From: Andalucia godoyi
Taxonomy: Eukaryota > Discoba > Jakobea > Jakobida > Andaluciidae
Length of the DNA stretch: 64,000 nt
Reading direction: 5' to 3'
Assembly (NCBI GenBank): GCA_009859145.1
Contig: VRVR01000034.1
Location: 1-64,000, forward strand
Shown here piece after piece: positions 20,000 to 29,650 of this stretch (position 1 is the first letter of the stretch; the number at the start of each line of letters is the position of its first letter). The notes beneath the pieces are model-generated. The model saw only the letters and a program-made list of their open reading frames with translations. It was not told the origin of the DNA and searched no databases. Both the position numbers and the translations under genes were made by a program.

Positions 20000-21418
20000 A
20001 TGAGCGGAAGGTTGTATTCGTACGGCCGAGGCGTGTTGGGTGCGCTCGGTCATGGTCATTTCCAAGATGTGCGACTGCCGACTCTACTTCCTTCTTTGAC
20101 GAATGTGCAAGTTTCGCACATTGCAGCTGGTTGGGCTCACTCTGCTGCAATTACATCTTCTGGAGACGAGTCGGTGTTTCCTGCGAATTCCCTGCTTGTG
20201 TGGGGAAGAACGCATGATTCGCGATCTGCATTGTCGATTGCCGCGCTTTCCAACACGGTCCCGTTGCTAGGAATGATCGCGAATGCGTTCAGCAAACGAA
20301 ACACCGTGAGCTCCATCGTACCGTCTGCAGTGACTGCGCAATCTCAACTGCAGTTTCTGTCGGTGGCATGCACGGCTGCAGCGACGTTTGCGATTGACTC
20401 GACAGGTTCGCTGTGGACCTTTGGTGAAAACTCGTTTGGTCGATGCGGAGTTCGCGATCCATCGATGATATTCGATCCACTGTGCGTCTGGGATTCTGCA
20501 AAGAGGGGCGTTCGATTGATCGCTGTGGCATGCGGCTATTCTCATACGATTGTGCTCGATGAAATGGGCAGAGCATACGGGTTTGGAAAGTCGGATCGGG
20601 GCCAAACGGGAGTGGATCTTCTTCGAGCGTCACTTCAGAACCCAGAGCCTGTTGCTAATTCTCCCGCCACCAAGCAGTCTCCAGTTGTCCGTGCAGACTG
20701 CGTTTTCTCTCCTACAATGATTCAGGATTTGGCTGGCGAAAAAATTGTCAAGATTGCGGCGGGGTTTGCACACAGCGTTGCGTTATCGTCGACTGGAAAT
20801 GTGTATATTTGGGGAAAGTACCAGGGTGGTACATGGCTGGATGAGCAGGACCGCCAAGCGCAGGTGAACAAAACAAAACCGCAGTCATTTTTGTCCAAAC
20901 GCTTCAACGTAGCCTCCGCCGTTCCGTTTCCTTCGGATGCGACGCGGCCTCGCAAGATGATGGCGTTTTCGCAGCTGGTAGTCAACGTAGCCGCAGGACA
21001 ACACCACACGCTAGTTGAGACGCAGGATGGCAAGATATGGGCGTTTGGGATGAACCGACATGGACAGGTGTATGTAGAAGACCCTTCCGTCTTTCACGAA
21101 GAGTCTGCGCAGGCTGGCGGACTGGCTGGTGATTTTGCAACGGGAAACGATCGTCTTGTGGATCTTTACGGAGTGACAGGTGGAAACAAGGAGTACTTGT
21201 TTGTGCTCGAGCCTCGTTGCATCTTTGAACCGGCGGAGAATGGGGTCAACCAGCTCGTGGGTGGTTTCTCGGATTCCGCTATCGTCACAAAGGACGGCGC
21301 TGCACTTCGATACAGTCTGGGTGCTTGGAGACCGTTGGCAGGTACACAAGATCTCCGCGTCACCAACCTCGCCATTGGCTGGAAGCATTCATTGGTCGTT
21401 GCAACCCCCAGGGCGTAG
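20000..21418 (+). CDS. RCC1-repeat beta-propeller protein
   Basis: A 472-residue propeller built from RCC1 repeats: RLYSYGRGVLGALGHGHF with HIAAGWAHSAAIT, then LWTFGENSFGRCGV, VACGYSHTIVL, AYGFGKSDRGQTG, KIAAGFAHSVALSSTGNVYI, VAAGQHHTLVE, IWAFGMNRHGQV and finally LAIGWKHSLVV. RCC1 proteins act as Ran exchange factors or as general binding propellers; nothing here marks a true RanGEF. The start is uncertain. The frame is open upstream, and an ATG at 19667 would add 111 residues beginning MKMLVRLLCPLARTRRRHIP, which looks like a mitochondrial presequence and would suggest an RCC1L-type mitoribosome factor. I chose 20000 because the upstream stretch includes repetitive GGAAAAC sequence. Confidence 0.82.
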   Translation: MSGRLYSYGRGVLGALGHGHFQDVRLPTLLPSLTNVQVSHIAAGWAHSAAITSSGDESVFPANSLLVWGRTHDSRSALSIAALSNTVPLLGMIANAFSKRNTVSSIVPSAVTAQSQLQFLSVACTAAATFAIDSTGSLWTFGENSFGRCGVRDPSMIFDPLCVWDSAKRGVRLIAVACGYSHTIVLDEMGRAYGFGKSDRGQTGVDLLRASLQNPEPVANSPATKQSPVVRADCVFSPTMIQDLAGEKIVKIAAGFAHSVALSSTGNVYIWGKYQGGTWLDEQDRQAQVNKTKPQSFLSKRFNVASAVPFPSDATRPRKMMAFSQLVVNVAAGQHHTLVETQDGKIWAFGMNRHGQVYVEDPSVFHEESAQAGGLAGDFATGNDRLVDLYGVTGGNKEYLFVLEPRCIFEPAENGVNQLVGGFSDSAIVTKDGAALRYSLGAWRPLAGTQDLRVTNLAIGWKHSLVVATPRA

Positions 21419-21575
21419 TCTATTGGCGTCTGAGTATTGCATATCTTTTTGTACGTTTTCCTTTTGAACAGTAGATTGAGCATCACAAATGCATTCCTCC
21501 CCTCATTTCCCTTCCTCCTTCCTGCAACTCCTGCTCTTGTTCGTGTCGATGGGTCTGGGTTTGCAGCAAAGGCGG

Positions 21576-22298
21576 CTACTCTGCTTTGTCATTGTGGAGG
21601 TGGTCGAAACTATCGAACGGCACAAAGGTATTGAGAGTCGTATAGCGCGAAAAAACGACGAACAGCCTGCGGAACCACACAAATTGGCTGTGGTGGGCGG
21701 ACATGGCCCGGTGACTTGCAGCCCATGACGGTTTCCAAATCACCAGTTTTCGATTTTCAGATGGCTTTGTGATTGGAGGGCAAAGACCGGCAGCCTCGGC
21801 ATACGAAAATGGGATGTCCAACAGGCCGGAATACTTCCGCGCCAGATTGACGGATTCCAAGAACCAGAGCTTCGCACTGCTCACAGCGGGACTTGTCGTG
21901 GAATCGCTTGAAAAGAGATTGCGCACACAGTGGTACGTTGCACGATGGTTCGGGTGACCACTCACTCCAAAAGCGTCAAATGTGTACACCTCATCTGGCT
22001 TCCATTTTTCAATGTGCTGCAAAACCACGCTCGATGCCGCGTCCATGTCCCAGTCGGAAGCCGGTCCGTCCTGAAACCCCGGGTCATCGATCACGGAAAT
22101 GTGAGATGCAGGGATACGAAACACGGACCCGGCCGCAACGAGTTCTTTTCCGCGGATTGCGCCTTGTCGGCCAAAGTTCCCAGTCGTCAAGCAGAGCCAA
22201 TAGATCGCGACTGACTGTTCGACGAGCTGAAGCAACAGTGGCACAAAAAACATTGACTCATCATCGGGATGCGCAAACACGAGTAGCGCACTCTTCAT
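21576..22298 (-). CDS. PIGL: N-acetylglucosaminyl-phosphatidylinositol de-N-acetylase (PIG-L/GPI12)
   Basis: A 240-residue enzyme for the second step of GPI-anchor synthesis, removing acetate from GlcNAc-PI on the ER cytosolic face. The Zn-binding motif AHPDDES is at residues 9-15 (His10, Asp12, Asp13), followed by LCLTTGNFGRQGAIRGKEL and ISVIDDPGFQDGP. The third metal-site element is FGVSGHPNHRATY. The animal protein has an N-terminal membrane helix; here the protein begins directly with the catalytic strand MKSALLVFAHPDD, so membrane attachment would have to be by another route. It is intronless. Confidence 0.93.
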   Translation of the reverse strand: MKSALLVFAHPDDESMFFVPLLLQLVEQSVAIYWLCLTTGNFGRQGAIRGKELVAAGSVFRIPASHISVIDDPGFQDGPASDWDMDAASSVVLQHIEKWKPDEVYTFDAFGVSGHPNHRATYHCVRNLFSSDSTTSPAVSSAKLWFLESVNLARKYSGLLDIPFSYAEAAGLCPPITKPSENRKLVIWKPSWAASHRAMSAHHSQFVWFRRLFVVFSRYTTLNTFVPFDSFDHLHNDKAE

Positions 22299-22685
22299 GA
22301 TCCAGTCCGCACGGTTCTCTCCTCTTTTTTGGCTGTCGTTTGGAATTCGGGATGATGCGTGTATTCTTCAGAAATGAAGTCAAATTCGAAAATACGCAAC
22401 AAACAACAACCAAAACAATAAACAAAACAAAAACAAGAAAGGAAGGAAGACAAGAACGAGAAAAAATCGCAGAATAGTAACACTTCATTTTCATGCATGC
22501 GCATCCGGAAAGTCGCATTCGTACGACAAGCGGCTGCCGCTGGATTTGTTGAGTCCTTGGATCTCGAGGGCGAGAAACGGACAGGCGAACGTGTTGCATT
22601 CCGCGGGTGGAACGCCATCGAGCATCGAAGTGGTGGTGGTGGTGGTGGTGGTGGTGGTGGTGCGAGGGAAAATAGAGGGACATGT
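22299..22685. repeat. Intergenic region with (GTG)n repeat
   Basis: A (GTG)n run of about 11 units lies at 22628-22661, just beyond the 3' end of the PPPDE-PUL gene and upstream of PIG-L. A C(A)n-rich stretch (22380-22440) precedes it. No gene is seen on either strand. Confidence 0.5.
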
Positions 22686-24353
22686 TTACAGTTTAATCTG
22701 CCCCGCCAGTCGAACGACATCCTCGCCATACTTTTGGGCATCCAAAAATACGATTGGATCGAACCCGAGACCGCGAGCGATTTCCACAGATGTAGTGTCC
22801 TTTTGGAGGATCATATCAATGGCGCGAAGCATATACAAGACCGTTTCCTTATTGTCTTCCTGTGCAATCCAGTGGACAAGGGCAGAGAGCAGCTCGATGG
22901 ACGCCTCGCCCAAGACCGACGGGTCCGCAGAGAGCATGATATTGTTCGCCATTGCAGCAGCAACCATGCGCAAAAACGGTGCTGGGGCATGCATTGCTTC
23001 GCACGCAAGCTCGACAACCTTGTATGCATACGGCGAGTCCAAAGACCGCAAGAACGACTGCGCGTTGCAAATGACGTTGCTCAGCAATCGAAGACTGGTC
23101 AGCGCAAACGTCTTGTCTTGTGCCTCGACGTGCTTCACAAGAGTGTCAACAACAATCAGAAGGCGATCTCGGAAAGTCGTTGCAAGCTGTTCTACAAACG
23201 CCGGTTCGAGCGAAAGGAGTCGCAGAATATCCCAGATCGGAAACTGCTGCGGAGTAGGCACTCTTCCAAGAAGCTCCGGCGAGAAAAGAGCTTCAAGGTA
23301 TACAGAAGGCGGATGCGGAAGCGGCGTCTTTGAACGCAAGAATGATTCTACTTGTCGGACCAACGTTACGTGGCGATCAGCAATTGCACACTCCGACAAG
23401 ACAGGATACAATTTGGAAAAGAGACCATTGAAATTGCAGTTGCGGAACACAATTGGCGTTGACCGGACAGGAAGTTCTTGTCCAAGCGTTCGCGGGGACC
23501 CTGAAAACGCAGCTGCTGCAGATGGCGTGCCTGGAGGCTGCATAAACGACTCGGGGGCGCCACCAGCACCCGTGAACATCTGGTCGATCAGCGGGCGGAT
23601 CATCGCACCAAATGGAGTCGCCATGACCTCCGAAGGAAGACCTGTGATGTGCGCTGGAATAGGCCGACCGACAAGGAACATGCTGGATTCTCGCGTGAAA
23701 TCATTACAGTTGTTCTCAAGAAGATGATAAGTGTACATGTTGAACCGAGAGGACAGCTGCTGCAGATACGCCAGGAACTCTCCCTGTTCTTTTGTAGTCT
23801 CTCCCAACCTGCATGAAGAAGCGAAGCAAGTGCTGTTAGTGGAAAAAACGACGACAGAATCCGCGGGGGGCGGAAGACACAGAGGAACACACAAAACAAC
23901 GGCAACAAGAAACGTGGAATAAGAGGAACAAGAATAAAAGGCGACATACTCGATCACTTCATGCGGAGCACCAAATGGGGTGTTTGCCTACTCGTGTGGG
24001 GAAAAGAGGAAGAGAGAAAAGACGGAGAAAAGAACCACAAATGATGATGCATGCGACACAGATTATGATTAGCAGATGTTTGTTGTTGTTGCTGTCTTGT
24101 TTTGCATCGTGTGTTTTTTGGTTGTTTGTTTTGTTTTTGGAATTTTTTTTTCTTTTTGTGCAAGTATTTTTTTCAAAAGCGCACATACCGGATAGCCCTG
24201 CTGGATGCCCTGGCCATAGAAATACTCTGTGCCATACACGACGATTCCCGTGTGCCATATTCCGTCAATGTACTTTCCAAGAAGCATTGGGGAAAGCTGG
24301 CGTGCCATTCCCCGACTGAGGTCGTACACGTGCAGCGTAACTTTGTGCGGCAT
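22686..24353 (-). CDS. PPPDE (DeSI-type) peptidase with C-terminal PUL/ARM-like domain, three exons
   Basis: A 441-residue protein built by splicing exons 24353-24189, 23987-23950 and 23808-22686. All joins keep frame and both donors are GTATGT. Residues 1-120 are a PPPDE cysteine peptidase (deSUMOylase/deubiquitinase): VTLHVYDLSRGMARQLSPML, GIWHTGIVVYG with catalytic His34, and YHLLENNCNDFT with catalytic Cys102, then the family tail LVGRPIPAHITGLPSEV. From about 190 to the end is a helical domain of PUL type, the ubiquitin-fold/p97-partner domain also found in PLAA/Ufd3 (VFRNCNFNGLFSKLYPVLS; LRLLSNVICNAQSFLRSL; VLYMLRAIDMIL). PPPDE-PUL fusions occur in fungi and protists. The likely role is deconjugation coupled to p97/Cdc48. 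The gene diverges from ATG16. Confidence 0.92.
23809..23949 (-). other. Intron 2 of the PPPDE-PUL gene
   Basis: 141 bases, donor GTATGT, acceptor CATGCAG. It splits a Glu codon (GA|G). The 38-base exon between the two introns encodes ANTPFGAPHEVI, which fills the expected gap in the PPPDE fold. Confidence 0.88.
23988..24188 (-). other. Intron 1 of the PPPDE-PUL gene
   Basis: 201 bases, donor GTATGT, acceptor ACGAGTAG, with a possible branch sequence TGCTAATC. It lies between complete codons. Confidence 0.88.
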
Positions 24354-24747
24354 TGCGGTGGCTGGCTGCTCCTGAAGTCTCGTCTGTTTTTCCTTTCTTT
24401 CTTTGTTTGTTAAACGGTTAAGTACTTGTAGTAAAAAACCGGGGAACAGATTGCGATTATTCCAGCGACCAGCAAAGGGTCTTCCACTTGATCCTTGCGT
24501 CCCAAACGAGAAACTGTGAAAGAAAAGGCCCGGCACTTTTTCCGCTGTACGCATCGGACATCGACCGAAGAGCATGCGCCATCGGCCATACCACATGGGG
24601 ACTCGTAGGACGCAGACCAAAGCGAGCGCACTGTGGATCGAGCATTGGGTAGGGTGCAAAAAAAAAAATTAAACAATAAGAAAATATAAAAAAGAAGGAT
24701 CCGTGGCAGTGATTGGAGAATCGGTGGAAAACATTGAACACCGCACA
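24354..24747. other. Divergent promoter region (PPPDE-PUL / ATG16)
   Basis: A 394-base gap between two divergent starts. It contains an A-rich run just before the ATG16 start; no other feature was seen. Confidence 0.5.
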
Positions 24748-26526
24748 ATGTCGCTGATCGTTGATCTCCATCGGACGCTGGTCGAGCAGCAGTCGTCAAC
24801 GCAGCAATTGACTCTGTTATGCGATCAATACAACGATGTTTTGCGGATGATGGCGCGTGATCGTGAGACATGCTTCCAGCTCAAATCTGATCTTGCACGG
24901 GCAACGGAAGAGAACAGTCGTCTTCGAAAAACCGTGTTGCATCTTGAAAAGAATTCCAGTGGAACCGGGCCGGAAAGCAGCGAACTGCTGCAGTCTGCAC
25001 AGGCAAAGATCAAGGAGCTCGACGACAAGGTTCGGGCGCAAGCGGAGGAACTGACGACACTGTTGCGGTACAAGGCTCTGTCGTCTGCTGATATGCTTGA
25101 TCTCTCAAAGGAGAACAAGCAGCAGGCCAAGATCATTGAAGACCAGACTGCATCCATCAGCGTCCTTCAGTCGCAGCTTTCGGAATCGGCGGCAAGCCGT
25201 GGCCGACTGGAAAACGCTCTCGAGGTCATGCGGAGGGAATATGAGGCACTGCAAAAGCAAGTGGAAAGCAAGGACAAGGAGCTGCGAGACCAGTCTATTT
25301 TGCTTTCTCGGCTGCAAGAAAAGATGGTCAGCTCCGTCCAGACACATGCGGATATGCTGAATGATGCAAACAATGAAAACGAAGCGCTGAGAAGAGAAAT
25401 CAAGAAGCTGCAGAGCCAGCTGGCAGAGGCGATGAAACGGCTTGCAGACGGAAGCTTCGTGGATGTTTCGTCGGACGTTGTTGGCTCCCCGTCGTCTGCG
25501 TCTGCTGGGTCTGGAGCTCATGGAAAGGAGTCGAATTCATACTTGTCGCGAGTCGGTCTGAGCAACGACACCTCTGCAGCTCGAAAGATGCTCAGCCACG
25601 CGCCTTCTGAGGTATATAAGCGAGTGGAGGGTGCACATGATACCGAGCTGAATGGAGTGGCTATGGTCTCGGAAGGCGTGATGCCCACTCTTGCCACAGT
25701 GTCGTCCGGAAAGACGGTGCTGTTGTGGGAGGCGCGGACGTTCACACCCACAGGGCCTCTGTCCGGCTCAACACAGGCGCTGCTGGCAGTGGATCTCACC
25801 TCCCCGGCCCTCTCTATTCAGCCGATGGTCCTGGCTGCTGGAAACGACGCAACCTGTCGTGTCTGGACACTGGGCGTGAATCGTCTGCGGCACGCTCTGA
25901 CGGGACACACTGCAAAGATCCATGGAGCGCGGTTCAATGCGGATGCTCGTTTCATCATTACTGGCTCCCACGATCGAACTCTGAAGCTTTGGGATGTTGG
26001 AACCGGGTACTGTATCCGGACGATCCCCTGCGGCTCGTCGTGCAATGATGTGTGCTTCGGACCCACTGGGGACGACATTGTGGTCTCGGGGCATCTCGAT
26101 GGTTCTGTGCGGGTATTCGACGCCCGTGATGCAAGAGTTGTTGGCGAGCTAAAGGGGCTTCATTCGCAGCAGGTCACGTCCGTTGCGGTTGCTCGCGATG
26201 GCATGCGGGTGCTTACCAATGGCCGCGACTCTGTGTTGCGTCTCGTGGACATTCGCATGCAGTCGCAGCAGTCCGAGCTCATGGCATTCAGGCATGCCGA
26301 TTTCAAGTCGGGGGTCAACTGGAATCGCGCATGCATGTCTCCAGATGGTATGTATGTCGCTGCTGGAGGGCTGAACGGCCGCCTGTTTGTATGGAACACC
26401 GGAACAGCCAAATTGGAATGCTCGTTGGAGGGTCACGAAAAGCCCATTTCGTCCGTCATCTGGAGTTCCGATGGCCAGCAACTTGTGTCTGTCGGCCTTG
26501 ACGGCGCCCTGGTTGTCTGGAGGTGA
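24748..26526 (+). CDS. ATG16: Autophagy protein ATG16 (coiled coil plus WD40)
   Basis: A 592-residue protein that partners ATG12-ATG5 and fixes the site of ATG8 lipidation. Residues 1-230 form a long coiled coil (MSLIVDLHRTLVEQQSSTQQ; EELTTLLRYKALSSADMLDL; ENEALRREIKKLQSQL), which fits the dimerisation and lipid-targeting region. After a Ser-rich linker come seven WD40 units that follow ATG16L1 closely: VLAAGNDATCRVWTLGVNRL, then RHALTGHTAKIHGARF, then IITGSHDRTLKLWDVGTGYC, then CGSSCNDV and MSPDGMYVAAGGLNGRLFVW. Fungal Atg16 lacks this propeller, so the architecture is animal/protist-like. I chose the ATG at 24748; the frame is open for 15 codons upstream without another ATG. It is intronless. 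Confidence 0.94.
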   Translation: MSLIVDLHRTLVEQQSSTQQLTLLCDQYNDVLRMMARDRETCFQLKSDLARATEENSRLRKTVLHLEKNSSGTGPESSELLQSAQAKIKELDDKVRAQAEELTTLLRYKALSSADMLDLSKENKQQAKIIEDQTASISVLQSQLSESAASRGRLENALEVMRREYEALQKQVESKDKELRDQSILLSRLQEKMVSSVQTHADMLNDANNENEALRREIKKLQSQLAEAMKRLADGSFVDVSSDVVGSPSSASAGSGAHGKESNSYLSRVGLSNDTSAARKMLSHAPSEVYKRVEGAHDTELNGVAMVSEGVMPTLATVSSGKTVLLWEARTFTPTGPLSGSTQALLAVDLTSPALSIQPMVLAAGNDATCRVWTLGVNRLRHALTGHTAKIHGARFNADARFIITGSHDRTLKLWDVGTGYCIRTIPCGSSCNDVCFGPTGDDIVVSGHLDGSVRVFDARDARVVGELKGLHSQQVTSVAVARDGMRVLTNGRDSVLRLVDIRMQSQQSELMAFRHADFKSGVNWNRACMSPDGMYVAAGGLNGRLFVWNTGTAKLECSLEGHEKPISSVIWSSDGQQLVSVGLDGALVVWR

Positions 26527-26757
26527 AAAAGAAACATAAGAAGACATAAGAAGACAGGAAAAAAGAAATTAAATTACGATTGCAGTCAACGACAAAGAAA
26601 TGACTGATTTTTTTTTGTTTATTGTTTCACTTTGTTTACTTGGTTTTTGTTTTTGTTTTAGTCATGTTCTGCTGCTTCACCAAACGTCGACAGAGCATAC
26701 GAGAAACGACAGGCAGGCGAGAACATTCGAAACTAGGAAAGGGAAAGGCCAAACAAA

Positions 26758-27186
26758 TTAAAACATCTTGGAGATGACGCTTCCTCCTTCACGTCCAGCT
26801 GCGGCTGCCGCACCGGCGATCATGAAGCGCTCCTTGTTTCGCTCCACCTCTGTTACGTTCTGAACCAAGACGCACGGGAAGCAGAAGATCGTCATCAGGC
26901 AGTCTTCGCATGTGTCTCCCGGGATTTGCATCACTGTGCGGATTCTGCGGCGAGAAAAGTATGCGACATTCGGAAGAATAGCGCAGCAGATGTCCATCTT
27001 GTCAGGAACAAGACGGCCCTCCGTGATTGCCATGGTGAGCGCAGACGGTGCACACGGACAGCAAAACGCAGCCATTACGCGTCCGCAGCCTTCCTCCATG
27101 CATCCAAACAGACCAATCGAAAACTGGCCAGCTGGTCCAGCAGGCTTCGTCTGACCGCCAAGCATCTTTGCAGCAGAAAGCGCCAT
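26758..27186 (-). CDS. PLAC8-family Cys-rich protein
   Basis: A 142-residue protein of the PLAC8/cornifelin type. The family pattern is seen in FSIGLFGCMEEGCGRVMAAF, then CCPCAPSALTMA, then DICCAILPNVAYFSRRRIR, and in ICEDCLMTIFCFPCVLVQN-type spacing (here TCEDCLMTIFCFPCVLVQNV) with the final EVE(R/K). The two Cys-rich hydrophobic stretches probably insert in membranes; relatives affect cell size, metal tolerance or Ca2+ flux. I chose the ATG at 27186 (MALSAAKMLGG) over an upstream frame that reads from AT-rich sequence. It is intronless. Confidence 0.88.
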   Translation of the reverse strand: MALSAAKMLGGQTKPAGPAGQFSIGLFGCMEEGCGRVMAAFCCPCAPSALTMAITEGRLVPDKMDICCAILPNVAYFSRRRIRTVMQIPGDTCEDCLMTIFCFPCVLVQNVTEVERNKERFMIAGAAAAAGREGGSVISKMF

Positions 27187-27397
27187 TCTTCTTTTTTGAA
27201 TTAAGAAATGTACAGAATTCAATACAGATCGCAAACGACGATTCTTATTATTCTTTTGAAAGAAGAGGAAGGGGAAAATAGAAAAGAAAGTAAAGGAACG
27301 AATCGAGAATCGATGGCCCCAAACGATCGATCAATATTTTTTGAAACGGGGAAAACTGTGGTTTGGGTCGGAGAGAGTACGGTTGACTACTTTTGTG
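27187..27397. other. Upstream region of the PLAC8 gene
   Basis: AT- and GA-rich sequence with no gene seen. It includes ATGGCCCCAAACGATC (27312-27327), which resembles part of the dispersed repeat that follows. Confidence 0.4.
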
Positions 27398-27645
27398 TAT
27401 CAGCGTTGAACATCAAAGCAATGCGATTTTCCTACCGTAGTCAAGTCGAGGATTTCTTCATTCGCTCTCCACACTTTATTCCTTTCTATTATTTTCTGTT
27501 TATTTCTCATATTTATGGTCGAACCCTCAAGCAGCACTTTTCATCCGAGACAAAATACATCGCATGGCCCCAAATTGGGTCTGTCTTCGGTGACAGCTTA
27601 GCCGATGATCAACAATGATCCATGTTTTGGCGAGCGGGCTGGTGT
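27398..27645. repeat. Dispersed repeat, copy B
   Basis: Second copy of the three-copy family. It has the left block TATCAGCGTTGAACATC then AAAGCAATGCGATTTTCCTA and CCGTAGTCAAGTC, shared almost base for base with copy C. The right block is GTCTGTCTTCGGTGACAGCT, then TAGCCGATGATCA and CATGTTTTGGCGAGCGGG. The CAATCTGCATTG middle block of copies A and C is missing or replaced, leaving only a short ATGGCCCCAAATTGG piece. Confidence 0.68.
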
Positions 27646-27680
27646 GGCTAGAAGGGATGTCAACTGTTGATCAATTCAGG

Positions 27681-27706
27681 GTGTGTGTGTGTGTGTGTGT
27701 GTGTGT
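27681..27706. repeat. (GT)n dinucleotide repeat
   Basis: About 13 GT units between repeat copy B and the 3' end of the GID4-family gene; the rest of 27646-27901 is AT-rich without a gene. Confidence 0.8.
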
Positions 27707-27901
27707 TTTAATTTAAAATTAAATTTTTGTTCGACCAAGCCGAACCATCAGTGATACACTATGTCCAGAATCCTTTCAATAGTGGCTAGAGGTGACATAA
27801 ATACAATAATAATAATAGGAATAAGAAAACAAATAAAATAAAATAAAATAAACAATCGGTTTTGGTTGAGAAGTGTTTGCAGAGATGCCAACTGCGCTGC
27901 G

Positions 27902-28592
27902 TTAGAGAAACTGGTACGTTCCGACGCTTCTTGACGGCACGAATTCCAAGTGCAGATGCTGGAAAGGATCAGATGATTCATGAAAATAGTATCCATGTAA
28001 GATGCCAGTTGCGCGTTCAAGGGCCACGTAATAGAAACCGGAAATGGAGGCGCCAGCAATGGAGGCTACCTTGTGATCTGGGACGAGGAACATCTCTTTC
28101 CACCTCATAAAAATATGAGTCGCATTGTCCGCAAAGGGATCAATAGCAAACGACTCGGAAGTAAACTGCGATGCGAACTTTTGGAAAGCAGGAAATGTAC
28201 CCCAATGCGACGCATCAATGTATTCATCAGCACCCCACTTGTTTGTCAAGAACGGACACTTTCGAGACCCGACGATTTCCGCTTCAAAGTACGTACATAA
28301 CAACGGATAGTCGTTCGAGAGACCCTGTGCAGTGAGAAACCCGCTAAACTTGTGACTCGGAAGATCCGTCGATGTAATGACCACTGATACTGGAAAAGGC
28401 ACGCTCGGGTCGCTTGCCAAAGGTCTCCCAGGAGCCTGTCCTAGCAGCCTTTGCCGTGATTGTGGTAATATAACACTCGACGGCACGTTGGCTGGACGGA
28501 TAGGAGACCGTGGATTTCGAGGCTGAACATTGAACGGATTTTCCATGGACGACAAATAGGAAGCAGCAGCAAACGAAGAAGATGCCGACGAC

Positions 28593-28648
<56 letters not shown>

Positions 28649-29038
28649 GGAAGAGGCAGAAGGTGCTGTCGTAGAGAATGGGACGGTTGCAGCGACGTGC
28701 TGATGCTGCTGAGGATCGAGGAGAGGCAGTTGCTGGAGAGAGCTCCTCTGAAGTCGCGACTCGACAGAAAATATCTCGTCCAGATCGGCATTCCAAAGCA
28801 AGGAGAGCATATCGGGAACATTCGATCGAGCAGGACTCGTCAGGTTCTTCCCGCCAAGAAATGCAGCATGCTGGCAATCCAGCATTCGATAAGACTGCAG
28901 GGCGGATGGATCGGGCCCAACGTGCACCTGAGACGGATCGGAATTCGAAGACTGAACACCAATAAATCGCGCTCCAACATGCAAAAACCTGCAGAATGCA
29001 AATGACGGCGAGGACGCAGAACTGTTTCGATCGCTCAT
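27902..29038 (-). CDS. GID4: GID4/Vid24-family substrate receptor
   Basis: A 378-residue protein whose C-terminal ~170 residues are the Vid24/GID4 beta-barrel that binds Pro/N-degrons for the GID/CTLH ubiquitin ligase. Matching blocks are HKFSGFLTAQGLSNDYPLLC, TYFEAEIVGSRKCPFLTNKW, then DADEYID-type GADEYIDASHWGTFPAF, then FMRWKEMFLVPDHKVASIAG and ASISGFYYVALERATGILHG. The N-terminal half is low-complexity and probably disordered. It includes a run of about 25 Ser encoded by a (TCG TCA)n hexamer tract, about 28578-28646 on this strand. It is intronless. The ligase link is by family; no other CTLH subunit is in the window. Confidence 0.93.
28578..28646. repeat. (GATGAC)n hexamer tract inside the GID4-family coding region
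   Basis: About 11 hexamer units. Read on the minus strand as alternating TCG and TCA it encodes only Ser, so length changes of the repeat keep the frame. Confidence 0.9.
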
Positions 29039-29650
29039 TCGTCGAACTTACCGATGGGTTTGACAGCTTTGCACGAGCATAAGCAACAGAGTGTGTGTAA
29101 GGGAGTGCGTGTAAGGGAGGGAGAGAGGGAGGAGAAAATGCAGTCTAACCAACGCTCACTGCCAAAAAAAAAAACCCCCAAACTCAACGGACGTTTCGTA
29201 TGACAAGGAGGAAAGTGTGGACTCTATTCAAAAACCTGGACAGCATTAAAAGCAAATACATACATATTTATATTTATTTTGAAAATACACATATATATTT
29301 ATATATTTAAAAACCCACCTTGTTGGTCTTTTCGACTGGACGACAGAAACTTCCACTGGTCCTTTCCCAATGCTGCTGCCGCACACGACACCAACCTACC
29401 GTACGCCGTTGCCAAACGTTTTGTACTGCTCTTATCGTGTTCTATTTCGTTTTCATCGTCTTTGACCAAATGCTTTTTGAAACCCTAGCGCAGGGTTTTT
29501 TCCCATCCAGTTAGAACTAAATAAAAACGACATCTCTCTCTCTCTCTTTTTTTTTTTTACGATCTCGCCTTTTTTTTTTTTGCTTGTTTGATTATTTCAC
29601 TTTGATTTGGCTATCGTCGTCGTCTGCAATTCGGAGTTTTATTGAGAGTC
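29039..29650. other. Upstream flank of the IS607-type gene and of the GID4-family gene
   Basis: A divergent gap. It contains (TATTTA)n AT-rich sequence (29258-29310), a (CT)n run (29531-29548) and two poly(T) runs. No gene, clear inverted repeat or target duplication was found at what should be the left side of an inserted element. Confidence 0.45.

Noticed and set aside
28578-28646. CRISPR-like or regulatory reading of the (GATGAC)n tract
   Set aside because: It is a plain hexamer repeat inside the GID4-family coding region that encodes poly-Ser; there are no spacers.
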